From DTKY01 sp037440765 (GTDB lineage: Bacteria; Acidobacteriota; Terriglobia; Bryobacterales; Bryobacteraceae), in the NCBI GenBank assembly GCA_037440765.1, contig JBBITL010000037.1, forward strand, positions 1 through 42,992: DNA of 42,992 nucleotides. Reading direction: 5' to 3'. Both the position numbers and the translations under genes were made by a program. Below, one piece after another: positions 6,235-14,221 of this stretch. A model generated the notes under the pieces. It was given only the letters and a program-made list of their open reading frames with translations. It had not been told where the DNA came from and did no database searches. The first letter of the stretch is position 1. Every line of letters starts with the position of its first letter.

Positions 6235-7899
6235 ATGCTCACGGCACAGGAGTCGTATGAACGCGACTACGGCGACCGCCACCTGCTCCACGGCGCAATC
6301 GCCCGCTGGGCGGCGAGAAAGCCTGATTCCGCCGCGTTCATCAACCACGACCGGGACCAGGCGGTCAACTGGCAAGCCTTCGACCAGGCGACTACAGGCC
6401 TCGCCCTCCAACTCCTCCGCCTGGGCTTCCGCAAGGGGGACTTCCTGGCGGTGTCGCTGCCCTTCCTCACCGGCCACATTCTGCTCGAGTACGCCTGCTT
6501 CAAGATCGGCGTGATCCACGCTCCCCTGGACCTGCGCCTGCGGCCCGCCGAGGTCCTGCGATCGCTCGACCAGATCAAGGCCCGCGGCTTCGCCTTTCCG
6601 GGGCAGACGCCCGCGGCCGACTTCCGCGAACTCGGGCACGCCGCCAGGCGCCAGTGCGGCTCCGTTGAGCATCTGATCCAGTTCTCCGCCCCCGCTGAGA
6701 CCGTGGAAGGCGCGATCCCCTTCGAGGCGCTCATGGCGGACCTGACCAGCGCCCCCACCTCCGAATACGAGCGGGCTTCGGCCGAGGTCCGTCCCGAGGA
6801 CGCAGCCCAGGTCATTTTCACTACAGGCTCCACGGGCAGCCCCAAGCCCGCGCTGCTTTCGCACCGCAACATCACCTGTCAAAATCTGTGTCTGGGAGCC
6901 GCCTTCGGGTTCGGAGAGCAGACGCGCCTGCTGGTCAACCTGCCACCCTCGCATGTAGGCGGGCAGGCCGAGGCCCTGATGACGACCCTGTTTTGGGGCG
7001 GCACAGCCGTGGTCCTGGAGACCTTCGATCCGGCCCGCTCGCTCGACGCCATCGAGCGGCGCCGCGCCAACATCGTCGGGCAGATACCGGCCATGTTCAA
7101 CTACCAGTGGCGTCTGGCCGGCTATTCGGGCTTCGACCTCGGCAGCCTGGAACTGGCCATCTATGGTGGCCAGCAGGTCCCCCGGCAGTTCCTGGAGAGG
7201 CTCTCGGGCATGGCTCCCAGGATCGCCACCGGCCTGGGGCTGACGGAAACCGCCGGATTCTGCACCTACACGCGGCCGGCGGCGTCGGCCGATGAACTGC
7301 TCGGCTCCCTCGGCCGGGACATGCCGCTCTATCCCATGAGTATCCGCGGTCCCATGCGTGAGGACGGCGCGGCGGGCGAGGCGCTCGCCGACGGCGAGAT
7401 CGGATACGTCTGCTTCCGGGGACCGCAGACATTCCTCGGCTACGTCGGCGAGCCGGAGGCCACGGCCCGGACCATCTCCCGGGACGGCTTTCTCTACACC
7501 GGCGACATGGGCTTCCGGGACGAGCACGGCCTGCACTTCTCCGGGCGGGCCAAATGGATCATCAAGCCGGCCGGACACCAGGTGTTCCCCGGCGACGTGG
7601 AGAACCACTTCTGCCGGCTTGAGGACAAAGTGGCGGCTTGTGCCGCCGTAGGCGTGGCCCACCCGCTGCTTTCCGAAGCCATCGTGGCATACATCGAGAA
7701 GAAGCCCGGAGTCGAGCTGACACAGGCCGAGTTGCGCAGCCACGCCCGGAGCATGGCGTCCTACATGCGGCCTCTTCACTATGTGATCCTGGAGCCGGGC
7801 TCCATGCCTCTGAATCGCGCCGCCAAGAGCGACTACGTCCGGCTGAGCCGGATGGCGCACGAGGAGGCCGCCCGGCTGGGCTGGGTCGCGCCGGCGTAA
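6235..7899 (+). CDS. AMP-forming acyl-CoA synthetase / AMP-dependent ligase
   Basis: A 554-residue ANL-superfamily enzyme that would activate a carboxylic acid to an acyl-adenylate and then a thioester. Visible motifs are the phosphate loop TTGSTGSPKPALLSHRN (A3), YGGQQVP and GLGLTETAGF (A5), YTGDMGFRDEHGLHFSGRAKWIIK (A7-A8) and the C-terminal catalytic lysine in NRAAKSDYVRL. The A8 region reads KPAGHQVFPGDVEN, where many family members have a GG-N-P-E pattern, so substrate preference is unclear. It follows the activator gene by 35 bases but has its own TATACT box. A medium- or aromatic-acid CoA ligase role is possible; the substrate cannot be deduced. Confidence 0.87.
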   Translation: MLTAQESYERDYGDRHLLHGAIARWAARKPDSAAFINHDRDQAVNWQAFDQATTGLALQLLRLGFRKGDFLAVSLPFLTGHILLEYACFKIGVIHAPLDLRLRPAEVLRSLDQIKARGFAFPGQTPAADFRELGHAARRQCGSVEHLIQFSAPAETVEGAIPFEALMADLTSAPTSEYERASAEVRPEDAAQVIFTTGSTGSPKPALLSHRNITCQNLCLGAAFGFGEQTRLLVNLPPSHVGGQAEALMTTLFWGGTAVVLETFDPARSLDAIERRRANIVGQIPAMFNYQWRLAGYSGFDLGSLELAIYGGQQVPRQFLERLSGMAPRIATGLGLTETAGFCTYTRPAASADELLGSLGRDMPLYPMSIRGPMREDGAAGEALADGEIGYVCFRGPQTFLGYVGEPEATARTISRDGFLYTGDMGFRDEHGLHFSGRAKWIIKPAGHQVFPGDVENHFCRLEDKVAACAAVGVAHPLLSEAIVAYIEKKPGVELTQAELRSHARSMASYMRPLHYVILEPGSMPLNRAAKSDYVRLSRMAHEEAARLGWVAPA

Positions 7900-7946
7900 A
7901 CCTCCGGCCGGCTTCGCCGTCAGTACTAGTCGAGGAGACAACATAG

Positions 7947-8468
7947 ATGCATATCCGCAGATTGTTCATGGGGCTCGCCGCCGCGGGGGTCCTATTAGCG
8001 CAGACCGCTCCCAGGCCGGGTGCCGCCCCCCCTCCCGGGGTTGCGGCGGTTAAGGAGTTCCTGGGGCTGTCCGACCAGCAGATGCAGCAATTAACGCAAC
8101 TGCGCAGCGAGGAACAACAGCTCCTGCAGCCCCTCCGTGAGCAGATCCGGGTCAAGGCACAGGCGCTTCAGGAGGCGCAGAAGGCCGCCAGCCCCAATCC
8201 CACGGTGGTAGGGCAACTGGTTCTCGACCTGCAAAACCTGCGCAAACAGATCGCCGCCATCAACGGCGCCTACCACGCCAAGGCCATGGCCCTGCTCGAC
8301 AGCGCCCAGAAAGAGAAGCTCGAAACCCTGGCGCAGGCCGCTCAGCGAGCCAACCGGGCGCGGCTGGCGATCAACGGCGCCACAGCGCTGAACCTTCTGG
8401 CTCCGCCTCAGGCGCCGGCCGGCGCGATTCCGAACAGGCTTGGCCAGGGCGCCGGAGCCGGGCTCTGA
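7947..8468 (+). CDS. Secreted Spy/LTXXQ-like helical protein
   Basis: A 173-residue protein with an N-terminal signal peptide (RRLFMGLAAAGVLLAQ) and a long Gln/Leu/Glu-rich helical region. FLGLSDQQMQQLTQLRSEEQQLL resembles the LTxxQ-type repeats of Spy/CpxP periplasmic chaperones, with a second similar helix near DSAQKEKLETLAQAAQ. The Pro/Ala/Gly-rich tail is probably disordered. Proteins of this kind bind unfolded clients or metals in the periplasm; the match is by pattern only. GAGGAG lies about nine bases before the ATG. It is 47 bases downstream of the ligase gene and may be co-transcribed. Confidence 0.65.
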   Translation: MHIRRLFMGLAAAGVLLAQTAPRPGAAPPPGVAAVKEFLGLSDQQMQQLTQLRSEEQQLLQPLREQIRVKAQALQEAQKAASPNPTVVGQLVLDLQNLRKQIAAINGAYHAKAMALLDSAQKEKLETLAQAAQRANRARLAINGATALNLLAPPQAPAGAIPNRLGQGAGAGL

Positions 8469-8756
8469 ATGGGCACGGGCAGCGGACCGCGCTAGGAGTA
8501 CCCCTCAAAATCAATGAGGCCTCGGGGATGGGGTCCAGGAGGCCTCACTCAGAGGGGCTGGCGACGAGCTGGGACCCGTCGCCGGGATGCATATAAGTCA
8601 ATGACGACTTACGTTTGGCCGTAATGTATGCAAAACTACTGCCAAACCTGACTGCGCACAAGGTCTTTCGATAGTGGCGCTTTGCGCGCTGTATGCAGGC
8701 CGGCCCGGTGCGCGTTATGCCCCGTTGCGGACATTCCCCCACCCCGGTTGGCCCAC
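8469..8756. other. Convergent intergenic region with several inverted repeats, no gene found
   Basis: This 288-base space separates the 3' ends of the Spy-like gene and adk. It holds a TGAGGCCTC hairpin (8515-8547), then an AT-richer patch containing TAAGTC-N6-GACTTA (8594-8611) and GTTTGGC-N21-GCCAAAC (8613-8647). No convincing coding frame, tRNA or known riboswitch was seen. A small RNA or a relic of an insertion are both possible. Confidence 0.5.
8515..8547. terminator. Hairpin TGAGGCCTC / GAGGCCTCA between convergent genes
   Basis: A nine-base perfect stem (8515-8523 with 8539-8547) encloses a 15-base loop, about 45 bases after the Spy-like gene. There is no T-tract on either strand, so termination would be weak or factor-assisted. 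Confidence 0.35.
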
Positions 8757-9401
8757 TCAGCCGGCCGCGAGGATGGCGTCGACGTCCTTCTGGATTTCGG
8801 CCGGAGTCCGGTTGCCGTCGATGCGGTGCAGCCGCCGCGCCGAGTAGAATTCCACCAGCGGTCCGGTGGACTCGGCGTAGGCCTTGAGGCGCGCCCGGAT
8901 GACAGCTTCTTTGTCGTCCTCCCGCTGTATCAGGGCCGCGCCTTCCACGTCGCACACGCCGTCCTTTGAAGGGGGCTGGCTGAGCAGGTTGTAGATCCGC
9001 CCGCAGGCCGGACACTGCCTCCGCGAGGTGAGCCGGGCGACGAGGACCTCGTCCGGCACCTCGAGGTAGATGACCTCCGGCTCAGGGAAGCTCAGCTCGC
9101 CCAGCAGGCCGTCCAGGAATTCCGCCTGCGCGATGGTGCGCGGATACCCGTCCAGCAGGAACCCGTTGCGGCAGTCGGGCTGCTTCAGCCGGCCGCGGAC
9201 CATCTCGTTGACGATATCGTCGCCCACCAGGCCGCCGCTGGCCATAATCTCCTTGGCCGCGTTGCCCAGCGGCGTTCCCGCTTTCAGTTCGGCGCGAAAG
9301 ATCTCGCCGGTGGAGATCGCGGGAATCTTCAGCGTCTGTGTGATGATGGCCCCCTGGGTGCCTTTGCCGCAGCCCGGGGGCCCGAAGAGAAGAATAATCA
9401 T
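8757..9401 (-). CDS. adk: Adenylate kinase
   Basis: A 214-residue cytosolic enzyme that interconverts ATP + AMP and 2 ADP. The P-loop GPPGCGKGTQ (7-16), the AMP-site segment DGYPRT and the QRxDD motif are all present. It is the long form with a LID domain: Cys130, Cys133 and Cys150 match the zinc ligands of Bacillus adenylate kinase, but the fourth position (Asp153 in that enzyme) is Glu153 here (CDVEG). I start at the ATG at 9401, because GGAG precedes it and residue 1 then begins the first beta strand (MIILLFGPPG). A longer frame from 9431 would add ten unlikely residues. It diverges from the CoA-binding gene and converges on the Spy-like gene. Confidence 0.95.
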   Translation of the reverse strand: MIILLFGPPGCGKGTQGAIITQTLKIPAISTGEIFRAELKAGTPLGNAAKEIMASGGLVGDDIVNEMVRGRLKQPDCRNGFLLDGYPRTIAQAEFLDGLLGELSFPEPEVIYLEVPDEVLVARLTSRRQCPACGRIYNLLSQPPSKDGVCDVEGAALIQREDDKEAVIRARLKAYAESTGPLVEFYSARRLHRIDGNRTPAEIQKDVDAILAAG

Positions 9402-9433
9402 GACTTGTAGCTCTCCATTGCAGGCTAGCACGG

Positions 9434-9439
9434 TATATT
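9434..9439 (+). promoter_or_regulatory. Candidate -10 element (TATATT) of the CoA-binding protein gene
   Basis: TATATT ends 12 bases before the ATG at 9452, and GGGAG between the two may act as a ribosome-binding site. No -35 match is seen at 16-18 bases. It lies in the 50-base divergent gap with adk. Confidence 0.35.
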
Positions 9440-9451
9440 GGGAGCACGGAC

Positions 9452-9904
9452 ATGGGCATCCGGAACGACATCGAGGACTTCCTGAAGCAGAAGCGTCTGG
9501 CGCTGGTAGGGGTGTCGCGCAACGAGCGCGATTTCACGAGGACCCTGTTTCGGGAGTTCGTCCACCGCGGTTACGACGCGGTTCCGGTAAACCCGGCCTG
9601 CGAGGCCATCGATGGCCGGCCCTGCTTTCATCGCGTCCAGGACGTCACCCCGCCGCTGGATGGCGCTCTGCTGCTGACCCCGCCGGCCGGGACTGAGCCG
9701 GCCGCCATGGACTGCGCCGCTGCCGGCGTGCCGCGCATCTGGATGTACCGCGCTGTAGGCAAGGGGGCGGTGAGCGCCCGGGCCGTCGGCTTCTGCAAGT
9801 CCAGGGGGCTGCGCGTGATCGCCGGCTACTGTCCGTACATGTTCTGGAAGGACGCCGCCTTCTTCCACCGCCTGCACGGCTTCCTCGTCAAGCTCTCGAT
9901 GTAG
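9452..9904 (+). CDS. CoA-binding domain protein (YccU-like)
   Basis: A 150-residue single-domain Rossmann protein. KRLALVGVSRNERDFTRTLFREFVHRGYDAVPVNP is the typical start of the CoA-binding domain found alone in YccU-like proteins and in succinyl-CoA ligase alpha chains. IWMYRAVGKGAVSARAVGFCKSRGLRVIAGYCPYMF follows the expected second half. The biochemical role of stand-alone members is not well settled; binding of CoA or a nucleotide is inferred from the fold. Its TAG stop lies inside a palindrome that also supplies the stop codon of the converging permease gene. Confidence 0.85.
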   Translation: MGIRNDIEDFLKQKRLALVGVSRNERDFTRTLFREFVHRGYDAVPVNPACEAIDGRPCFHRVQDVTPPLDGALLLTPPAGTEPAAMDCAAAGVPRIWMYRAVGKGAVSARAVGFCKSRGLRVIAGYCPYMFWKDAAFFHRLHGFLVKLSM

Positions 9905-9928
9905 GGGCCGGACATGCCCGGCCCCTAC
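9901..9928. terminator. Bidirectional palindrome carrying both stop codons
   Basis: GTAGGGGCCGG (9901-9911) pairs with its exact complement at 9918-9928 around a six-base loop. The TAG at 9902-9904 ends the plus-strand CoA-binding gene, and the TAG on the other strand (9927-9925) ends the minus-strand permease gene. It probably acts as a shared terminator or mRNA-stabilising hairpin and belongs to a family of similar elements in this window. Confidence 0.75.
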
Positions 9929-11544
9929 GGGGCCCAGCCGGGCATCACGTAGGCGTAGAACACCACGATCAGCCCAATGGCCGACGCCAGCACAAGGCTG
10001 TGCCGCAGCGTGAAACGAAACAGCCGCGCCTCCTCGCTCGGCGCCATGCCGGTGGCCGCCGCCGCCACGGCGATGCTTTGCAGGCTGATCATCTTGCCCA
10101 TGACGCCGCCGCTAGCGTTGGATGCCGCCATCAGCACTTCGTTCAATCCAAGGCGGCCGGCGGTCACCACCTGAAGGTTGCCGAACAGCGCGTTGGCCGA
10201 CGTAACGGAGCCGGTCAGAAAGACGCCCAGCCATCCGAGCATGGCGCTGAAGAACGGGAACAGCGCGCCGGTGGCCGCAAACGCCAGCCCGAGGGTGGCC
10301 GTAGCGCCCGAGTAGTTCATCAGGTAGGCCAGCGCCAGCACCGACACAATGGTGAGCAGCGGCAGGAAAAGCTGCCGGGCCGTGGCCGCCAGAATCCTGA
10401 AGAAACGCGGCGGCGACACGCCGAGCAGCAATGCCGAAAGGATGGAGGCGAACAGGCAGGCAGTCCCGGACGCCGCCAGCCACTCAAGCCGGTAGACCGC
10501 CCGGTAGGGGGTCGGCGAGGCGGCCACCGGCGGCACTTGCAGGACCTGCTCGTGCAAGCCGGGCCAGGGGATGACGAGCGTGGTCTTGCCGAGCGGCGCC
10601 TTGTAGAAGCCCCACAGCAGCACCATGACCACCAGGATTGCGTAGGGCGCCCATGCCAATAAGACCCGGCGCGCGCCGTGGCGCACGGCCACGTGAGCCG
10701 CCCCATGCTCCCCCGGGAGAGCAAAGCCGTCCTTGGGTTTCCACAGGCACAACAGCAGGACCAGCGTGCCTATCGAAGCCAGGCTCCCGAGGATGTCCGT
10801 GAGCTGCGGTCCTATGAAATTGGAGACCATAAGCTGCACCAGGGCGAAAGACACGCCGCAGGCCAGGATGGCCGGCACGACGCGCTGCACGGCTTTCCAC
10901 CCGCCCATCACTCCAATGAGGTAGGCCGGCACCACGATCGAGATCGGCGCGCAGATCCGGCCCGCGCCGGCGCTCAGTTGCATGAGTGGCAGCCCCGTGA
11001 CCGCCTCCAGAGTGATGATGGGCGTGCCTATCGATCCGAAGGCCACCGGCGCCGTGTTGGCCAGCAGGCAGATGGCCGCGGCGTAGAACGGCGAGAAACC
11101 CAGGCCGGTAAGCATGGCCGCGGCCACCGCCACCGGGGCGCCGAAGCCCGCCGCCCCTTCCAGAAAAGCCCCGAATGAGAACGCCACCAGCAGGGCCTGC
11201 ACGCGCCGGTCATCGGTGAGGCTGCCGATGGAGTCCTTGATGATCTCGAACTTCCCCGTGTCTGCGACGATACGGTACATCAGGATCGCCGCGAACACGA
11301 TCCACCCGATGGGCAGCAGGCCGAAGGCCGCGCCACACCCGATCGAGCTCAGGGCCAGCCCCGCCGGCATTCGGTAAACCGCCAGCGCGATCACCAGCGC
11401 GGCGCCCAGTCCCGACAGGGCGGCTTTCCAGGCCGCAACCCGCCTGGCTGTCAGCAGGTAGAGGAGCGTGAACAGCGGGAGCGCCGCCGCCAGGGCCGAG
11501 AGCGCCAGGTTGCCGGCCACCGGTGTGTAGTTCTGAGGCCACAT
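9925..11544 (-). CDS. lldP: L-lactate permease family transporter
   Basis: A 539-residue polytopic inner-membrane protein with about 12-14 hydrophobic helices. The segments GAALVIALAVYRMP, GAFLEGAAGFGAPVAVAAAMLTGLGFSPFYAA, NTAPVAFGSIGTPI and SNASGGVMGKMISLQSIAVAAAATG are characteristic of the LctP (lactate/glycolate permease) family, which couples uptake to protons. It starts MWPQNYTP at the ATG at 11544, with no Shine-Dalgarno but with a promoter immediately upstream, so the message may be nearly leaderless. There is no lactate dehydrogenase next to it, so glycolate or another 2-hydroxy acid remains possible. The stop codon sits in the palindrome it shares with the CoA-binding gene. Confidence 0.9.
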   Translation of the reverse strand: MWPQNYTPVAGNLALSALAAALPLFTLLYLLTARRVAAWKAALSGLGAALVIALAVYRMPAGLALSSIGCGAAFGLLPIGWIVFAAILMYRIVADTGKFEIIKDSIGSLTDDRRVQALLVAFSFGAFLEGAAGFGAPVAVAAAMLTGLGFSPFYAAAICLLANTAPVAFGSIGTPIITLEAVTGLPLMQLSAGAGRICAPISIVVPAYLIGVMGGWKAVQRVVPAILACGVSFALVQLMVSNFIGPQLTDILGSLASIGTLVLLLCLWKPKDGFALPGEHGAAHVAVRHGARRVLLAWAPYAILVVMVLLWGFYKAPLGKTTLVIPWPGLHEQVLQVPPVAASPTPYRAVYRLEWLAASGTACLFASILSALLLGVSPPRFFRILAATARQLFLPLLTIVSVLALAYLMNYSGATATLGLAFAATGALFPFFSAMLGWLGVFLTGSVTSANALFGNLQVVTAGRLGLNEVLMAASNASGGVMGKMISLQSIAVAAAATGMAPSEEARLFRFTLRHSLVLASAIGLIVVFYAYVMPGWAP

Positions 11545-11557
11545 GGCCGAATGGCAT

Positions 11558-11587
11558 TTGATACTAGAGCGGCCGGGGGATTGTCAA
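11558..11587 (-). promoter_or_regulatory. Candidate sigma-70 promoter of the lactate permease
   Basis: On the minus strand TTGACA (11587-11582) and TATCAA (11563-11558) are separated by 18 bases. The -10 box ends 13 bases before the ATG, so the leader would be only about seven bases. Confidence 0.5.
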
Positions 11588-11695
11588 GCTCGGCCGGGCG
11601 GCCGGCGAGGCAAAAACGCCGCCGGCCTCAGTCAGACACCGGATGGCGCCGCAGCTGAAGCTGGGGCCAAATGAGTATAGCGAGGGCGAAATAAC

Positions 11696-12175
11696 ATGCA
11701 GAAGCCGCTCCAGAGGGATTGCCGGCGGCGCGGCGGGGCGCTCGTTGAACTGCCGCTGGTGCTGATCCCGCTGGTTGCGCTTTGGATGGCGATCATAGAC
11801 TTCAGCTTCGGCATCTTCCTCAAAGGCACTTTTCAGCACGCCGTCCGGGAGGGCGTCCGCTACGCTGTGACGAGCCGCACCGAGCCCGGCCTGGGCCATG
11901 ACGCGTCGATACAGGCCGCTGTGCAGCGCCACGCCATGGGCTTCCTCAACGGCCCGCAGGGGGCCAGCCGGATCCGCATCCGCTATTACGTTCCCGGCAC
12001 CTTCGCCGAGACCCAGAGCAACGCGGGCGGCAACATCGTCGAGGTCTCCGTGGAAGGCTACACCTGGAACTGGATCGCCCCCGTGCTAAGGAGGAGCGCC
12101 GCGCCGTTGAGCGCTATGGCCCGCTCCTCGGACCGCATGGAGGCCTCGCCGGGCGGGTTGCCGCCCGCCAGGTAG
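11696..12175 (+). CDS. TadE-like pseudopilin/assembly protein
   Basis: A 159-residue protein with an N-terminal GGALVELPLVLIPLVALWMAIIDFSFGIF segment. This is the TadE signature: a short basic leader, a small residue before the hydrophobic helix, and Glu at the position used by type IV prepilin-like proteins. The following FQHAVREGVRYAV also fits TadE. The C-terminal 30 residues look disordered. GAGGG lies nine bases upstream of the ATG. It heads a three-gene run with a second TadE-like gene and a VWA gene; Tad pilus motor and secretin genes are not in the window. Confidence 0.78.
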   Translation: MQKPLQRDCRRRGGALVELPLVLIPLVALWMAIIDFSFGIFLKGTFQHAVREGVRYAVTSRTEPGLGHDASIQAAVQRHAMGFLNGPQGASRIRIRYYVPGTFAETQSNAGGNIVEVSVEGYTWNWIAPVLRRSAAPLSAMARSSDRMEASPGGLPPAR

Positions 12176-12194
12176 GAGAAGGGGGGAGGTTGGC

Positions 12195-12812
12195 GTGAAC
12201 AAGGCCAGCCCGCGCAGGCGGCGCCAGCGGGGCAATGAACTGATCGAGTTCGCCCTGGTTTCGGCGCTGTTGCTGCCGCTGCTGTTCGGAACCGTGGTAG
12301 TGGGCCTCAACCTTGGGCGCAGCATCCAGGTGACCCAGGTGAGCCGCGACGCCGGCCACATGTACTCCCGCGACGTGGACTTCTCCCTGCCGGCCAACCA
12401 GGCGCTCATCGAGCGGCTGGCGCAGGGGCTGAACATCCGCACCACGGGCGGCAGCGGCGTGGTGATCCTTTCCACGGTCATGTTCGTCGGCCAGGCCCAG
12501 TGCACCGCCGCCGGCCTGTCCAGCAGCGCCTGCGCGAACCTGAACCATCCGGTCGTCATCAACCGCATCGTGATCGGCAATGCGGCGGCGCGTGCCAGTT
12601 CCGTCGGCACGCCCAACCCGGAGCTGATCAGCAGCAGCGGGAACGTGTCCAATCACCTGACCAACACCAGCGCGCGGGCCGGCGCATTCAATTCGGTCCT
12701 GGCGCTCCAGCCGGGCGAGATCGCCTACGTCTCGGAGGCGTTCACGCCCTCGTCTGACTTCGGCATGCCCGGCTTCAAGACAACGGGAGTGTACTGCCGG
12801 ACGGTGTTCTGA
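12195..12812 (+). CDS. Second TadE-like protein
   Basis: A 205-residue protein starting at a GTG preceded by GGGAGG. The N-terminus RRQRGNELIEFALVSALLLPLLFGTVVVGLNLGRSIQV is a TadE-type anchor, with Glu residues at the start of the helix. The remainder is an extracytoplasmic domain with four cysteines, including CTAAGLSSSAC and a Cys near the end (VYCRTVF). It lies 19 bases after the first TadE-like gene and five bases before the VWA gene, so the three are co-transcribed. The minor-pilin or adhesion role is inferred from the fold and neighbours. Confidence 0.75.
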   Translation: MNKASPRRRRQRGNELIEFALVSALLLPLLFGTVVVGLNLGRSIQVTQVSRDAGHMYSRDVDFSLPANQALIERLAQGLNIRTTGGSGVVILSTVMFVGQAQCTAAGLSSSACANLNHPVVINRIVIGNAAARASSVGTPNPELISSSGNVSNHLTNTSARAGAFNSVLALQPGEIAYVSEAFTPSSDFGMPGFKTTGVYCRTVF

Positions 12813-12817
12813 AAGCC

Positions 12818-14221
12818 ATGAGACACAACACAAGCGTGCGCCGCAAACGGAACGGGATCACGCTGCTCGTCACGGTGATGGCGACAGGCGTGCTCCTTCC
12901 CATGGTCGGCCTGGCCGTTGACGCCAGCCTGCTGTACGCCGTGAAGGCCAAGCTCCAGGCCGCCGTGGACGCCGGCTCGCTGGCCGGGGCGCGCTCACTT
13001 AACCGCGGCCTCAGCCTGGCCGCTCAGGCCGACAGCGCCCGGGCGACGGCCCAGGCGTTCTTCAACGCCAATTTCCCGGGCGGGCACCTGGGAACCTCCA
13101 ACAGCGCGGCGGCGGTGGCCGTCGCCGAGAGCGCCTACCGCACGCGCACCGTGCGGATGGACGCCGGCGTCGATGCGCCGGCTTATTTCATGCGCATGCT
13201 CGGCTTCAGGTCCAGCAGGTTGCAGGCTGCCGGCACGGCTTCCCGCCGGGACGTCAACCTGGTGCTGGTGCTGGACCGCTCCGGGTCAATGGCCGGCGCC
13301 ATGACCCCCATGAAGAACGCGGCGCGGGCTTTCGTGGACAGGTTCGCCGAGGGCCGGGACAACGTGGGCCTGATCGTTTTCGGCGGCTCCAGCATACAGG
13401 CCTTCCCCAACCCGTCTCCTTCGGGGCCGGCCTCCAACTTCAAGAGCGCCACACCCAACGTGGACACGCTGATCGGGCAGGTCGTCAACGGCGGAAGCAC
13501 CGGAAGCGCGCAGGCCCTCTGGCTGGCCTACCAGGAACTGGTCAAACGCAACGAGGCCGGCGCCCTTAACCTGGTCGTTTTCTTCACCGACGGCCTCCCC
13601 AACTCTATCCTGGCCGAGTACAACGACCCGGACGCGGCCAGGAACCTTCTCAGGACCAGCAGCACATGCACCCACCGGCGCGTGGCCGGCCGCCCCATGT
13701 TCGGTTTCATCTCGCAGGCTTCCGGCGGAGCCGCGACCGGCGTCACCCTCGGCATTCAGAAGCCGGCCTCCAGCACGCTGACAAGCGTGGATGAGGGGCC
13801 GATCCAGACCAACAGCCAGGGCTGCGCCTACCGCACGAACTGGCAGAACATGCGGCAGGACGTGGCCAGAATGCCGCCGGCGGACGCCTACGGTAACGCT
13901 ACCACGGGTTACCTGCCGGTCGACCTCACCAGGGTGGACTCCCCGCTGCACATCGCCCGAGCCTCCATGAACGCCGCCGACAGCGCCGTAATGAGAATAC
14001 GCCAGGACACCGCCCTGAACGTCATCATCTACACCATCGGCTACGCCGGCGGCTCCGAAGTGCCGGACGAGAACTGGATGAAGCGCATCTCCAACGATCC
14101 CACCAGCCCCTCTTTCGACTCTACCAGGCCGCCGGGCCTCTACGTGAAGGCGCCCACGACAGGCGACCTCTCCGGCGCCTTCTCCAGGGTGGCTTCCGAG
14201 ATTCTCCGTCTGGCGCTGTGA
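12818..14221 (+). CDS. TadG-like von Willebrand factor A domain protein
   Basis: A 467-residue protein. The N-terminal helix (ITLLVTVMATGVLLPMVGLAVDASLLYAVKAKLQAAVDAGSLAGA) is the TadG/Flp-type anchor with the putative Tad motif. A VWA domain follows from about residue 146, with an intact metal-ion adhesion site DRSGS (Asp153, Ser155, Ser157) and FFTDGLPNS further on. The domain is interrupted by a long insertion rich in Gly, Ser and Asn before IIYTIGYAGG. VWA proteins of this kind bind partners or surfaces through a divalent metal. It is the last gene of the TadE-TadE-VWA cassette, and its TGA abuts the stop of the converging gene in a shared TGATCA. Confidence 0.85.
   Translation: MRHNTSVRRKRNGITLLVTVMATGVLLPMVGLAVDASLLYAVKAKLQAAVDAGSLAGARSLNRGLSLAAQADSARATAQAFFNANFPGGHLGTSNSAAAVAVAESAYRTRTVRMDAGVDAPAYFMRMLGFRSSRLQAAGTASRRDVNLVLVLDRSGSMAGAMTPMKNAARAFVDRFAEGRDNVGLIVFGGSSIQAFPNPSPSGPASNFKSATPNVDTLIGQVVNGGSTGSAQALWLAYQELVKRNEAGALNLVVFFTDGLPNSILAEYNDPDAARNLLRTSSTCTHRRVAGRPMFGFISQASGGAATGVTLGIQKPASSTLTSVDEGPIQTNSQGCAYRTNWQNMRQDVARMPPADAYGNATTGYLPVDLTRVDSPLHIARASMNAADSAVMRIRQDTALNVIIYTIGYAGGSEVPDENWMKRISNDPTSPSFDSTRPPGLYVKAPTTGDLSGAFSRVASEILRLAL

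Noticed and set aside
6196..7944. Long open frame antisense to the acyl-CoA synthetase (582 codons)
   Set aside because: The plus-strand frame has intact ANL motifs. The antisense translation is rich in Gly, Arg, His and Gln without recognisable domains, as expected from GC-rich codon bias.
9402..9431. N-terminal extension of adenylate kinase (MLACNGELQV)
   Set aside because: The ATG at 9401 has a good ribosome-binding site and gives the family-typical N-terminus; the extension has neither.
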